From contig VZQC01009975.1 in the NCBI GenBank assembly GCA_009823505.1, forward strand, positions 694,475-758,474: DNA of 64,000 nt, in the 5' to 3' direction. Positions 48,203-60,690 of the stretch are shown here, in pieces (the first letter of the stretch is position 1; each line of letters begins with the position of its first letter). Position numbers and translations under genes: made by a program. The DNA comes from Rhizomys pruinosus (lineage: Eukaryota > Chordata > Mammalia > Rodentia > Spalacidae). The notes below the pieces were generated by a model. That model was not told the origin of the DNA. It saw only the letters and a list, made by a program, of their open reading frames with translations, and did not search any database.

Positions 48203-48779
48203 TAAAAAGCCTTGAGTCCCTATAACATTAACCTCCCACTTGTGTGTCATGTTAATAAAACAACCTAACTCATTTTGACTGTGACATGACAGAAATATGA
48301 GAGAAGCAACTATTATTGCTTTAGAGTGACAAATTATTAACAAAGATAAGTTTTCAGTGATAAGATATATTAATACTAGTTACAGGTTCATTTCTGTGTG
48401 CTGAACAAGATCAACGGCCAGTGTAAGCTTCAAACTAATGAAAAGGAGCGTGGTAAATTATACAGTCTGCAACGTGTACTGTCATTGTACCCCAAAGCTC
48501 CAGGACCTTGCAGGAATGCTCCCAGGGGGACACCTGTGAGGCTGTGGTGCACCTAACAGAGAGGCAATGTGGAGGAAAGAAGGGAGCAAGGAGCTAAGCA
48601 GGAGCTGCTGATGAGGGAGGCTGGCTATCTGTACACTGGGCCCTGAAAGCCAAGGGCAGTGGGGTTTGCTTTCTGCACAGCAGAGGGCCTTTAGCATTCA
48701 TGGTGCATCTGCAGAACTGTATCGGGAGAATAAGGACCAGGTGCAGGTAGAAAGAGAGCAGTATAAGCAAACCCACACA
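48203..48779. other. Unassigned stretch
   Basis: No gene or named repeat recognised. Open frames of about 60-70 codons have no domain. Confidence 0.4.
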
Positions 48780-49885
48780 CTGGTTCCTCCTTTATGTATT
48801 TAGTTGTCTTATGTTTCAAATCTCTTGGATGATTTAATACATGAATATACTATACTTACATCATTCCATGTGTCTTCCTGCTCCAACTTTTTCTTGCCCC
48901 CACCACCAACACTTCTCTAATGTATGACCTCTTCCTCTATAATTAGTTTTTTGTTATAAATATATGTGCACATACATATTTGTGTATGTTTACACATACA
49001 ACCTACTGAGTCCATTTGGTATTGGTTTTATTTGTATAAGGCTGAGCATTTAGGAGGCAGTTGGAAACCATTTCTTGATGGTAGGTTCACCTCTATGTCC
49101 TGTGACTGCTCTTATTTATCTTGTTTTGAGCTGGGGCCTTGCCATGTAGCCCAGGCTTAACAGAAATTTGTGAAAATCCTCCTGCCTCAGCCTCTCTGGT
49201 GTGTCACCAGGTCCAGGTTGCAGTTTTCCTCTTTCTTTGTTATGCCATCATTTTTTTCCTAGCTAAAATGAAGGCTGTATGCTAATGCACTGCACCTCCA
49301 TCTCCCACCTGCCTTCCAACCCCTCCTCCATTTGGCAGTTGTGACTTTTACTATTAACCTCCATCCACTGCCATCCATGAAGATTGGTGAGAATTGAGTG
49401 CTGTACTATGGTATAAAGATAACTATTAGAAGGCAATTTGAAACCATGTATATTTGGTAAAATAACAGTAGTAGGTTTTTCTTTGGAACCTAGTACCTGA
49501 GCAGGCATACGGTACCAAGTATGAGTTCCTTCCCGTGGAGCAGGCCTTAAATCCAATCAGAATGTAGTTGGTTACTCTACTACATTCCATTCCTGTCACT
49601 ATTGCACCATGATGTTACTAGTAGACATAGCATGTTGGGCCAAACATTCGTATGGCTCAGAGTTCACATCTGGGTAGACGGCTTACGACTTTTATTCCCC
49701 AGCATTCTGCACAGCACCTTCTGGAACTCTGAAAACTAGACAGTAAATAGAAGGCACCAAAATGAGTACTAGTTTGATTTCTCTGCCTGATTATTGAAGC
49801 ATGTGGCATCTTCAGCAACTGGATCTGCCATCAGGTTCTCATGGGAGCAATGGCAATAGCCTGTATCACTTTTGCATTTCACTGG
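48780..49885 (-). mobile_element. Old Lx-type LINE-1 3' UTR, minus strand, interrupted by B1-like SINE
   Basis: The part 49360-49885 matches 9600-9985 of this window in the same orientation. The part 48780-49110 (ATACAACCTACTGAGTCC, GGCTGAGCATTTAGGAGGC) resembles the older rodent L1 3' UTR upstream of it. A B1-like fragment sits between at 49117-49220. Strongly diverged and non-coding. Family name from memory. Confidence 0.55.
49117..49220 (-). mobile_element. Old B1-like SINE fragment
   Basis: Antisense 7SL-type blocks: GAGCTGGGGCCTTGCCATG, GTAGCCCAGGCTTAAC and AATCCTCCTGCCTCAGCCTC. Diverged, with the middle partly lost. Confidence 0.65.
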
Positions 49886-49914
49886 ATCTCTACTACTGCA
49901 AAGCAGAACTTGTC

Positions 49915-50298
49915 TGTTCTAGTTTGCTTTCAATTGCTGTAACAAAACACCCTGAGAAATACAAACTTGGGGAGGAAAGGATTTATTCATCTTATGTCTT
50001 ACAGGTTCATCACTTAGGGCACCCAAGATAGGATCTCAGGGCAGGGACCTGGAAGGAGGTGAAGCACAATCCATGGTGGAATGCTGCTCACTGGTCCAGG
50101 CTCAGCCCGCTTTCTTATACAACACAGGACCACCTCCCCAAGGGTGGCACTGCTCACAGTGGCCTGGGCCCTCCCACATCACTCAATAATCAAAATGCTC
50201 TACAGACATGGCCACAGGCCAGTCCACTAGAGGCAATTCCTCACATGAGTCTCCCCCAACCCAGGTGTGTCAAGTTGATACTAAAGCTATCCAGCACC
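49915..50298 (-). mobile_element. MaLR-type LTR (ORR1/MT-like), minus strand
   Basis: The plus strand reads CTAGTTTGCTTTCAATTGCT, TAACAAAACACCCTGAGAAA, AGCCCGCTTTCTTATACAAC, CAGTGGCCTGGGCCCTCCC and GTGTCAAGTTGATACTAAAG, ending near CCAGCAC. On the minus strand this is the usual order from GTGCTGG to the 3' end of a rodent MaLR-type LTR. Ancient endogenous retrovirus-like relic without internal genes. Confidence 0.82.
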
Positions 50299-51154
50299 CC
50301 TTCCATGGGACCTTCCATTTCCTCTTCCACATACCTGTTCCTTCAGTCTCATGGGAGGACAGGGAAGTGTGTATGTCCCTCCTTTGCATCTTCGTCACTT
50401 TAGGGCAGTGGCTGTAGTCTACCTCCAGCCTCAACTTCTTTCTTAAATATCTTTTCTCCATGACTATAACTCTTTTATCTTTAAGCAACATTGGTTTCCC
50501 TTCTCCATAAACCTGTATTAATGATAATGTAATCCTCTATCTGTACTCCTTTGTTCTCTATGAACTATCATGATTTCTACTCACACATCTACAAAGCCTC
50601 TAAATCTATTCACCAAGCACCCCTCATGTGAGCCTCTGAGGGTCTTCTCTCCTTCCTTCCAGAGCCACCAAAGAACTCATCAGCAAACTCAAAACAAATA
50701 AGTGAAATCAATATACCATGATGTCATGAGCAATGTGAAATGGCTCGGCACACTCCATCTACAAGAGGGTTATGGATAGTTGCTACGTGAATATGATGGG
50801 GTGAGGAGGCACTTCAAGGGTAGAAGGAGCAGCCCCAATGAAGGGCCTATCTCTTCTCCTGAGCAGGTGAGGTGTGATGAATCTTGAATGAGTAGGAGGC
50901 TGTGGCAGAGCAGCGTCAGGCCTGAGCTGCAGCAGGTGTGATGGTGACGTTTCCTGTGAGGCTCTTAGTCTGTGACTTGTTTTCAATGGATTTTCAGTGG
51001 ATGTATTTCAGAATGGAATTAGTTGGAAAAAGAAAATCCTTGCAAAAGTGTTATAAATTGGATTTGAGCTAAGGTCATGTGGATTCCTTTGAACACCAAG
51101 CATATAATAATACAAATAAATGATGACAAACTACTGATTCATTTGAGCATTGTA
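50299..51154. other. Unassigned stretch
   Basis: No gene or named repeat recognised. Confidence 0.4.
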
Positions 51155-51166
51155 AAAATAGATTTA

Positions 51167-51429
51167 GGGGCTGGAGAGATGGCCTAGCAGTTAAAAGCAC
51201 TGACTGCTCTTGCAGAGGACCCAGGTTCGATCCCCAGCACCCACATGGCAGCTAAGAAACGTCTGTAACTCCAATTCCAGGAGAACTCCAGTTCCAGGGG
51301 AATCCGACACCCTCTTCTGACCTCCGCGGCATTGTATGACACGGGTGCACAGACCTACATGCAGACAATACATTCATACACATACAAAAATAAATAAAAA
51401 TAATAAAGAATAAAAAAAATTTTTTAAAT
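51167..51429 (+). mobile_element. B2-superfamily SINE, 17 nt duplication subtype, 12 bp TSD
   Basis: GGGGCTGGAGAGATGGCC head, perfect B box GGTTCGATCCC, CCCACATGGCAGCTAAGAA, doubled CCAATTCCAGGAGAACT/CCAGTTCCAGGGGAA stretch, and an A-rich tail. AAAATAGATTTA flanks it at 51155-51166 and 51430-51441. Among the best-preserved SINEs here. Confidence 0.97.
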
Positions 51430-51441
51430 AAAATAGATTTA

Positions 51442-52848
51442 AATCAAACATTAAACAATTTCATTATTTAAAGAGCCTTTGAATGTGTTGATAAAAATAA
51501 TGGAACAAGATAAATATTAAAACCACATTACCAAAAGCCACACACATCAGTGCTAATTTCTCAAATGATGACATTAATGTTTGTGTTTTAATGCCAGAGT
51601 TCTTCAGCCTTACAATGTTCCCTACAGCCATCACTTCAAGGCCTTTTGAACTTAAACACTAATGTATTAAAACAATGGTGATTTCTTTTAATCTGTTCCA
51701 TGTGGATAATATTTGAGTTTAATCTTTATCTTTTCTTGGGTACTTCTCTGTCAAAAATACTCCACCAGGACATATGATCTATCTTGGTGCTTGTGTCACA
51801 CATTGAGAAGATGATATAGTGACAAAGAAAGATTCTGCATGGCTAAATAATATAATTTATATGTCGTTTTCCATCCCATCCTCAAATCACCTGCAGGATT
51901 ACATGAATTAAATATCTTTGGGGATTTTATTTTATTTTGAAGCCATACTCTTTCTGCAAAAGATTCAAAGATCTCCTGCTGGATTAAACATAAGAACTAA
52001 TTCTTCACTTCTTTGTGTTTCTATGTGCTTTGTAAGGTATCCTTCCATGCCTGTCACCAAACGTCAAGGCCACTTAGATTTGTCCCTGTCTTGTGACTTA
52101 CTTTAGTTAATTGAATGAAGCAGAATGAAGGCAAGTTCATTTGAAACCGTTTCAAGAGCTCCTGTGGACTTGTGTTTTGGAAACTGCCACTTCCATATAA
52201 ACAACCCATGTAAGAACATGATGATTTAAGCTCACCTTACTGCCCTTGCCAATAGCCAAAGAACCACAAAATTCATAAAAGAAGTACCATGGACAAACCA
52301 ATGCCATCCCCCAGCTCCAGCTGAGCACAGATGTATCCAGGCCAGCAAAGATCAACAAAACCATCAGGCTGAGCCAAGCCTATATCTTCCACTCACAAAA
52401 TCAAGAAGTATTTCAGCAGTTCCTTAGTTTCAGAAGTAGCTGACTGATTGCATTTACAATGACCCAATTAGGGCAATGAGATGAAGTATTCTAAAAGTAA
52501 ACAAAAACGAGAGGTGAAGAAAATGAGTGCACCGAGTCTCCATGACAGAATTTGTATCAGAGAGATCATCACAGTTAGTTGATACTGTGACACAGGGAAA
52601 GTAGGCAATGTGCATTTCTTATTTGAATTGCAAACACATCAATCTTGCCTCTAATTATTAAGAATTCTTCACAGTTATACAGGTTCAAGACTCTCAATGT
52701 ATTTTCTGCATATTGAAAAACAGAAAACAACTTAGGTTATAATGTTATTAAAAACCAACTTTCTCACATTAAAAGTTTCAAAGGTAGCAAATAATAATTT
52801 TAGAATGGGAAGAAAAACAGACAAAACTTCTATCAAATTTAGAGCACT
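51442..52848. other. Unassigned stretch
   Basis: About 1.4 kb with no gene or named repeat seen. Confidence 0.4.
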
Positions 52849-53062
52849 TGGACTGGAGAAGTGGCTTAGTGGTTAAGAGCTTTAGCTGCTCTTGCAGAAG
52901 CCCCAGGTTCAACTCCCAGCATCTACATGGCAGCTAACAACAGTTCACAGCTCCAGTTCCAGGGGTCCAGTGTCCTATTCTGATTTCTGTGGGTGTTTCA
53001 TGACACTGGTGCACTTACACACATGCATGAAATACACTCATACACATAAAACAAATATACAG
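52849..53062 (+). mobile_element. B2-superfamily SINE
   Basis: Head TGGACTGGAGAAGTGGCTTAG, B-box region GGTTCAACTCCC (mutated), CTACATGGCAGCTAACAAC, CTCCAGTTCCAGGGGTCC and CATACACATAAAACAAAT tail. Moderately diverged, without the duplication. Confidence 0.92.
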
Positions 53063-55097
53063 CAAGAGAAATGAGTGGGAGAGACCCTGTACTGAAAACT
53101 ATAAGAAACTGAGTACTGTTGGGTGAAGAAGAGTATGCCTTATCTAGATATGCTGACCAGACTCCAGTGGTTCTATTTCAACAGAAGGACATCTGGGTTT
53201 GGGAGCTTGACAAGATAAGGCTTAGCTTGGATGTTGTAATGCATGAGTTCAGATGGGGGTTGGGGCATGGAAGGGACTGAGTTTCATTGGGAACCATTGT
53301 ATGACTTTTACAAATGCTCAATAAAAAATCATAAAAAATAAAATATTTAAAAAAATGGAATACCAGTGACTGTTGAGAACACTCCATTGTGAGTATATCA
53401 TAATATTTAACCCATGCGGAGAAGCACACACACCATCAGGTTAAAAAAAAATTTGTCAGAGGGATTCAAATTGAGGAGATTTTGGAAAACACTTACTTTA
53501 TATTACAAAAAAACCACAATGGCAGTAAGGAGAAGTAAATGAAACCATTGTGGGATGACAAGAGCAATATATAATCTAAAGTCAATCTGTGTTAGGAAAA
53601 AAACACCAGGAAAATCGCATAAGGTCAAGTGAATGAATTTACAGAAGGTAAATTAAATAAGACATAAGACATACGATTTTAATTACATTGTTTTTTTAAA
53701 ACTGTAGCAATGTATGTATGGGAATATTTTGTTCTTAAGTATATACCAAAGTCACATTCCAAATGATTCAAAAGAATTAAAGTGCATATGAGGATATAAA
53801 TGACTAGGTGGCTGGGCGGCAGGGAATGAACGGGGCGCTCTTTAGGGCAACGTTCCAGCAACTCGCTGATAGACCGAGACTTCTTGCTAAAATTTAAACA
53901 AATGTATTTCATATAATTTGGTCATAATTACATCCAACAAACTAGAAATTGTGCCCATTCGCATAATAGTATCAGATTTCTGCCATTTAGACAGGTGTCC
54001 TCAGTTTCTCTGAAGGTAAACTATGAGAACTTTCTTGGATCATTACACCTTACAAGCCTCTTTCCTTCCCGTCCTCTTTAGTCCGTGGCGTCTTCATAGG
54101 TCACAAGCTTTGCACTTCATGGATTGTAGTACCACGTCTGCTAGATATGCACCATATTATGTTTCAATCTGTTTTGATCAAATAGTTTCCAGCATAACTA
54201 GACTTGTATCTCAGCTAGCAAAGAAGTAAAAAAGATGAAATTATTGAGGCAGAAACTGCCATCTTTTAATATTTTCATGATGGTTATTTGCATAGATTTT
54301 ACCTGAAAGTCTGCCACTGTTATAACTTTATTCAGCCTAACATCTATATTTTGGGGGGAAAAATGATCACTCAGGGCATTAAGTTGCTGAGAAATGAGAA
54401 GCATTTTTAATCTAATAAGAAAATTGAAATTGAAGTTAAAATCATGACTGTCACAAGAATATTAAATGCTGCAATTTAAAAGTCTGAAAGAATGACATTT
54501 TGATGAATAGTTTCATCAATACTTTGGGTTCTATTGCCGTGTAAAATGTGTGCTTAGAGAGATCAGTTGTGAGGGAGGATGTGCCTGAAGCCCTGGGAAC
54601 CTGTTTAATCCACAGGACAGACAAAGCTCAGAGGCTTCAGTGGTGCCTGGAAGAGATCTAGGCAAGAGACAGTAGTGGGCTAAAGCCACAGGCTTTTCTT
54701 GACCCCAAATGTGAGTCTGATCCTCACAGAAACTGGGACTCATGAAGCCCAAATCTCTTTTATTTCTATATTTTAATATAAAAACTGTAATAATTTTTTC
54801 TGGTTTGTATATGGGCTGGACTATGGGGAAAGATTTTGAAATTATAAAATAGAAAAATTATGTTTGACAGGGAAGTTGATGTAACAAATTATGTGTGACT
54901 CTCTTAGCTTTTGAACTCTGGTAACTTGTCAAGGCCATTTAATGTCTAGAGGCCATCAATAAAATCTTCTGACCAACAGAAAAAGGGTATATTTGTCACT
55001 GGTCAGAGGAATTCAGGGAAAGGCAATTCTGACAATATGTGTTGGATAACAGATATTATGGATGTTGTTTAACCACGTTCTCCAACCAGCACTCTTC
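53063..55097. other. Unassigned stretch with a possible retroposon 3' end
   Basis: The part 53063-53360 ends in TGCTCAATAAAAAATCATAA and an A-rich run, so it may be the 3' end of an old plus-strand retroposon that I cannot name. A G/C-rich, CpG-bearing island of about 75 bases lies at 53809-53882. The rest is AT-rich and unassigned. Confidence 0.35.
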
Positions 55098-55109
55098 AGA
55101 ACTCACAGT

Positions 55110-55339
55110 ATGGGGCTGGATAGATGGTCTAGCAGTTAAGAGTACTGGCTGCTCTTATAAAGGACCCAGATTCCATTTCCAGTACCCACATTGTAGTGAG
55201 CAACTGTCTGTTACTCCAGTTCCAGGGGCTCCAACACCTTCTTCTGACATCCAAGGGCACTGCACAGCCTGGGTGCACTTATATACATTGCAGGAAATGC
55301 ACTCATACTCATGAAATAAAATAGATGACATAGTAAAAA
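55110..55339 (+). mobile_element. B2-superfamily SINE with perfect 12 bp TSD
   Basis: GGGGCTGGATAGATGGTC head, TACTCCAGTTCCAGGGGCTCC and TGCACTCATACTCATGAAAT tail blocks. AGAACTCACAGT flanks it exactly at 55098-55109 and 55340-55351. The B-box region is mutated (CAGATTCCATTTCC). Confidence 0.95.
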
Positions 55340-55351
55340 AGAACTCACAGT

Positions 55352-57160
55352 TTATCAGGTACTGCTACAAATAAAGAGGACCAGGTGCAGCTCCAAACAT
55401 AAGTCATCACGCTATTAAAACACATAAAATATTATTTGTGGCTTTTAGGAAAATGGTAAGAGTCACAAAGCAGAGGTTTACCTCTTCTCATAGCCAACAG
55501 AGAAGCCACATGCTCTGCAGTATTATTCTCTGATTCACTCTCAATACAATGCTCAGAGTTCAATCAAGGAAAAGCCATTAGCTTATCTTGTCTTACATTA
55601 AAGGGATTCTCTGACAGGAAATCTTCTCGTTTATTTATAGGAGAATCTTATCATAGACATAACCATTCCTGCAATTTTGTTCATCTTCATTTACTGTGTG
55701 TATTTTATACAAAGGGCTGTAGAAAATAATCACTTCAAAAGTAAATGTTCTTCTGTGCAGTTTGACAAGAAAGAATAATCATGATATCTTTGTGAGACAT
55801 AATTTAGGGGTATCAAAATTTTATTAATGTGGATACTCTTTACCCAAAGATTACTCTTCCAGGATGTTTATATGAAAGGCATAATTGGAGCAAAAACGAT
55901 AAATAATTTATTCTCATGCTTTGCTGCATGCTGCCTTTAGGCATTTGTCACTTCTTAAATGACACAGGCCAACACGTGAGTCCTTGACAGAGGTTGAACA
56001 TCAAGTGTAGTTTTCAGGTGAAGTTTCATAAATCAGAGCTGAGAGCCTAAATGCATTAACAACCTTGTAAGACCATAGGCTGTAAGTCTGGCTTTTGGAA
56101 AGCTCTGCAAAGGCTACAGCATAGAAAGAATTAAAGGTTTCAAATATTCAACCAAATTGGCTCAATTCAAACCTAGAGAGAAAGCAGTGACTTGCACCAC
56201 TATGGCTGTCTAACATATAATACAGTTAGCTTTCCCTAGAATAAGATGATATTGAGAAATTCGTGACAAAGCATTGCCAAAAGGTCTGGGTTATATCTAT
56301 ATTCTAGAAATCTGAGAAGAAATGTAAGAAAGGCTGAGAAGGAGAGCTTATAATTTCCCAAGGCCAATAAATAAATCAACTCACAGGTTCAGATTCAAGA
56401 AACCTAGCAAATGTGAGTAATATAGACACAAAATTTAAAAATCTGGACAAATTACAATTAGTATGCTGTTAATGATAAGTGAAGGGGCAATTTGAAAAGT
56501 AGAGAAGAAAAAAATGTACATGAGATTTAAGGAATGAAAATCAGATTGATACTTGGTATTGTTGATAGATGTACCAAAAGTCAGAAAACAGGAAATATCA
56601 TTATTAAACATTTGAAAAATATTTACAGCATAGAATCACACAAGAAATACAAATCTGAACATAGAGTTTTAAAAATTGAGACAAATGAAAAACAAAATGA
56701 TTCTTGCAGATCCTCACTAAAAAAGTTGAAAGTAGCTATATAACAGTACTTTCCCACCACACTTTGAACCTCAAATGATATAATAACAAGTTGTTGTGAA
56801 AGAAGTGCTTACTAGTGTGACACTATCATGGCTGCTGTGAGAATAACTAGCTGATTTCTGATCCGATCTGAGGCCTGCTCTGGAGGAGGGAGTTCATGCC
56901 CAGTACTGTGAACCTGGTCAAAGGCTAGGGAGGTGATAGACACTCGAGGTGATCTTGCAACATTTATGTTTTTATCCATAAATTAGTGTTGTCCTCAGCC
57001 TGATCAAAACACTTTCTCTTTTCAGTGAACAGAAGTTAAGAGATTCATTGCTGGTCATGGTGCTGAGAACAAGTGCCTATTAAAGGTTCAGTCTTAAATG
57101 GATCACCCATATAACCCCAAACAAGGCTCAGGGAACATTTGATGTTCCACAGGAAGGTGC

Positions 57161-57161
<1 letters not shown>
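55352..57161. other. Unassigned stretch
   Basis: About 1.8 kb with no gene or named repeat recognised. AT-rich and without clear low-complexity tracts. Confidence 0.4.

Positions 57162-57199
<38 letters not shown>
57162..57199 (+). repeat. (GT)n microsatellite
   Basis: An uninterrupted GT run of 38 bases. Confidence 0.97.
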
Positions 57200-57203
<4 letters not shown>

Positions 57204-57754
57204 GCCAGACGATGGGGAAGAAGGCCATAAACACTGTCTTATGGGCATGGGGGGTGATCAGGGCACTTGTGAACTCATGGCAGCTGTGGTGGCCTGCACA
57301 GACCTGTGCCCAGGAAGCAGTCACGAATGCAGGAAGGGCTCAGAGGGCTCCCTCCACCCGTAGAAGCTGGCGGCAGTCAGGACTGCTGAAGAAAAAGAAA
57401 TCGTTGCTTTCAGAGATGTGGACACTAGTGAGCTATCCAGTGAGGAGTGCCACATCCAAGCCCAGATTAAGCCTAGTGGGTCATAAAGCAAATGCAAGAA
57501 CAAAGCAAAAGAAAACGAAAGTTGAATGGAGATTTGGTGGGAGGATGGATGTGCACTGTAGAGGTTGGGAAGAGGGTGAGAGTGTGGAAAGATGAGTGTG
57601 GGCAGAGTGTATTATATACATGTATGAAATTGCCAAGGAATAAATGGAGAATAATAGAAAACATTAGAATAGAATAAAAATCAATAGAAAGAACAAAATT
57701 ACTAGCAAGCTGTTCTATTTTTATTTTATTGCTGAAATTAAAATACCTTTACAA
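57200..57754 (+). other. Possible old L1-type 3' end, otherwise unassigned
   Basis: The part 57530-57665 has a G-rich GGGAAGAGGGTGAGAGTG block followed by TATATACATGTATGAAATTG and an A-rich end, an order seen at 3' ends of old rodent L1 copies. The evidence is weak. The rest, including a 143-codon open frame that starts inside the GT run, shows no domain. Confidence 0.35.
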
Positions 57755-58135
57755 AAAGAAACTTAGGGGGAGAAACAGGTGCATCTCATCTTACAACTCC
57801 AGGTTACAGTTCCAGAGAAGTCAAGGCAGAAACTTCAAACAGCTATTCACATCACATCCAGCACTAAGAGCAGCGCCAAATTAATGCATGCATGCTGGCT
57901 CGATTGCTTGATCATGCTCTGCTCAATTCCTCCATTATTTGATTTTAGGAACCCCTGCCTAGGAAACAGTTCCAACCACAGTGATCTGACTCTTCCCACA
58001 ATAATTCACTTAATAGAGGCAATCCCTCACAGACATTCCCACAGGCTAATCTAATCTAGACTGTCCCTCATTGTGACTATTCCCAAGAGAATCTAGGTTG
58101 TGTCAAGTTGTCAATTAAAATTAACCGTCACATAA
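57755..58135 (-). mobile_element. MaLR-type LTR, diverged, minus strand
   Basis: The plus strand shares blocks with the LTR at 49915: CTTAGGGGGAGAAACAGG, TAGAGGCAATCCCTCACAGA, CATTCCCACAGGCTAATC and GTGTCAAGTTGTCAATTAAA near the end. Its left end is missing or decayed. It is much more diverged than the 49915 copy. Confidence 0.7.
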
Positions 58136-58904
58136 GGATGGTTAACATAAGAAAAATATAATTAGAAACAGCAAAACCATGCATATATATTAGGCAGATG
58201 GCAACATAGAAAGTCAAAGGAAAGAATGAACGTTCAGGTCAAGTACTCTCAAGTATTAACAATGCTTAGAAATAAGGGAATAAAACTTTGAGAAGACAGA
58301 TAATACATGGAAGTATTCCAGTAAACATATACAACTAGGGAGAAGGAAGATAGCAGACAATCTCCCAACAGCGACCGAATCTACAGGGATTGAGAGCAAC
58401 TGTTTTATAAGATAGTGATAGCAGAAAAATACTATTTTGCAACAAAGAAAGAAAGGGAAATTCAGAAACCAGGATTCAAAGACAGATGCTACTTGATCCC
58501 AAGTGCTTACCCTTAAGGGAGGATTACTGGGCTCCTAGTGTAGAGCCAGGACAACTGCAGGGAGTTGAAAGCGTGGATCAAGATAAGGAGGGAGCCTGAG
58601 ACATTCATAACTATATACCCATTGTCAGATAATTTAGAAAGAGAGAGGAGGCCAAAGCAAGGAAGGAAACAGAGACTGCAAAACACCATCAAAATTTCAC
58701 TGCCTGTGTAGACTTGTGGGGAGAGGGACAAGAGCACCCGATTTAGGGACTTCCTGAAGCCTTTGAGTTGTTCACTTCCTAAACTTAGCACACTTCCCTG
58801 CAGGATGGAATGCTTAGCCTTTGTTTTAATAAGTTTTCCTCCAAAACTTGGAAGGTTTTGTCTAGAACAAATGACTACAGAACAGCCTTCCACAGAGATA
58901 TCAG
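58136..58904. other. Unassigned stretch
   Basis: No gene or named repeat recognised. A 126-codon minus-strand open frame at 58513-58893 has no domain that I recognise. Confidence 0.35.
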
Positions 58905-59015
58905 CATTTCTACAGTTACTGCAACATTATTCAAAATACCTAAATTATGGGCTCAGCCTAGGTGTCTACTAACAGATGACTGGATGAGAAAATGGTTGTG
59001 TGTGTAAAATCATAG
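58905..59015 (+). mobile_element. Old LINE-1 ORF2 scrap, plus strand
   Basis: CAACATTATTCAAAATACC, CAGCCTAGGTGTCTACTAAC and AGATGACTGGATGAGAAAAT match the conserved order near the ORF2 C-terminus of old mammalian L1 copies. No open frame remains. Confidence 0.65.
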
Positions 59016-59664
59016 ATTTTATATATACATATACATGTATATGTATAGAATGCCAGGAGATGTCTGAGAGATGTGAGTGTCCATGAAGGAGTGTTGGAGG
59101 AGTGAAGGCTGTGAAAATGCACGATATGCCTGGAAGATATCGTTATGAAACTCCTCAGTATACTCAGTGAACATACTGCAGTAAGGAATGAGAATTGGAA
59201 ACATTGACTCAAACATGTGTGGCACTGTCTTGCCAGCCTGGAGGCTGGAGCAAAAGTCCAGGATGATGTTCTGCTTGCTATTGCTTTACAATTGTCTTTG
59301 GGACAACACAATCTAGCATGCAAAACACTGACCAGCCATGCTATGTAATAAAGTACAATAAATTGTCTGGTGACAATACCTAAATTAGCAATTTTGTTTT
59401 CTGTAAGGTACCAAGTATTTTCACTAGAGTGCTTTGTGTTCTTTTAATTTAATTAATATTTTCAAACAAAAAATATATATCTAAAATTTATTATATGCTT
59501 AAATTGTAGGAGTCTTAAAATATGGCACAATATAAAAGCAATAATAATAATAACAATAAGCCTAAAGAAACAAAACAGGAAAATTACAAAATTACATAAC
59601 ATGACAAAATAAAAACAACAACATGTTATGGCAGGTAGAAACATAATTTATTTCACATTATGTA
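59016..59664. other. Unassigned stretch
   Basis: No gene or named repeat recognised. Short AT-rich and AAT-rich runs occur at 59540-59565. Confidence 0.4.
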
Positions 59665-60065
59665 TTTACTTTAAATGGATTAATGATCTAAGTATAAAAT
59701 ATAAAATATTAATACTTCTAGAACATAGTATAAAAAAGTCCCTGATACACCTAGAAGTTTCTTAGTCCGGATAAATTATAAACAATTAAAGAACTCTAAT
59801 TTTAAAATATTTATACTTCTGAAGATACCAAAAATGAAATGAGAAAATAAGACATATACCATGAGAAAACGTATATTCAGAATATGGGGAAATACAGATC
59901 CAGCATTTAAATGTTCTATAATAATAAACAGTAGCATGAGAAAAATTTGAAAAGATATATTACAAATTAGACATGTTAATGGTCAATATGAACATGATTA
60001 GTCATTGAGGAAACTCAAATAAAACCAATAAGAAAAATAGAACTCCAAGTGTGTGTATTTGCATC
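59665..60065 (+). mobile_element. Ancient LINE-1 ORF2 fragment, plus strand
   Basis: TTTAAATGGATTAATGATC, CTTCTAGAACATAGTATAAA, ATGTTAATGGTCAATATGAAC and TTGAGGAAACTCAAATAAAA follow the order of a mammalian L1 ORF2 C-terminal region, with many substitutions and gaps. No open frame remains. Confidence 0.65.
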
Positions 60066-60221
60066 ATGCTTCAAAGGTGACAAAACAGAAACTCAAGCAT
60101 GGCAGAGGCCAGTCAAAGCCCAGAACATGTAATACCAATCTCTAAGATGTTGTTCACTCCTGAAGAGAAGAAAAATACACAAAGAGAGAAAAACATTTCA
60201 GTGATTTGTGTGATTGGGGTC

Positions 60222-60261
60222 TGTGTGTGTGTGTGTGTATGTGTGTGTGTGTGTGTGTGTG
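60222..60261 (+). repeat. (GT)n microsatellite
   Basis: GT run of about 40 bases with one TA interruption near 60239. Confidence 0.95.
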
Positions 60262-60363
60262 CACGTGTGGGTGAATGTGTATGATATGTACAAGTACATG
60301 TGTATGCATGTGTGTGCAGAGGCCACAGGGAAATGACAGGTATCTTCTTCTACCACTTTCAAC

Positions 60364-60484
60364 CTTTTTGGGGGCAGGGTCTCTCCCGGAGCCTGGAACT
60401 CATTGATACTACACTGGCTGGCCTATGAGCTCTGCGATCCATCTCCTATCCTCAGCACTGAGAGTACAGGTAAAAGGTTGCACG
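60364..60484 (-). mobile_element. Possible B4-like SINE fragment, minus strand
   Basis: GGGCAGGGTCTCTCCCGGAG, CCTGGAACTCATTGATAC, CTGGCTGGCCTATGAGCTC and CTCAGCACTGAGAGTACAGG resemble the antisense of the B1-derived half of a B4 SINE. Short and diverged; the family name is tentative. Confidence 0.5.
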
Positions 60485-60660
60485 CCAGGTGCTGTGCTAA
60501 ATGTCTGAAGGAATTGTGAACAGAACAGTAACCAGAAGCTGTGAAGACTATGAAATTTATGTGTTAAAAACAAATTACTCTTTCTGAACAACAGTATATA
60601 AAAGTTGCTATAATTAATACAACTGCAATCATTTTTGTTACTATCCCACCAGTACAAACA

Positions 60661-60690
60661 TTATTACTCTCAATTGGCACAAGAACTTTT
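60661..60690. repeat. Left 30 bp TSD of the 60.7 kb L1
   Basis: These 30 bases, starting TTATTACTCTCAATTGGC, recur at 61981-62010 with a single G-to-A difference. Confidence 0.93.

Noticed and set aside
57164..57595. 143-codon open frame
   Set aside because: It starts inside a GT microsatellite (poly Cys-Val) and shows no domain or coding signal beyond it.
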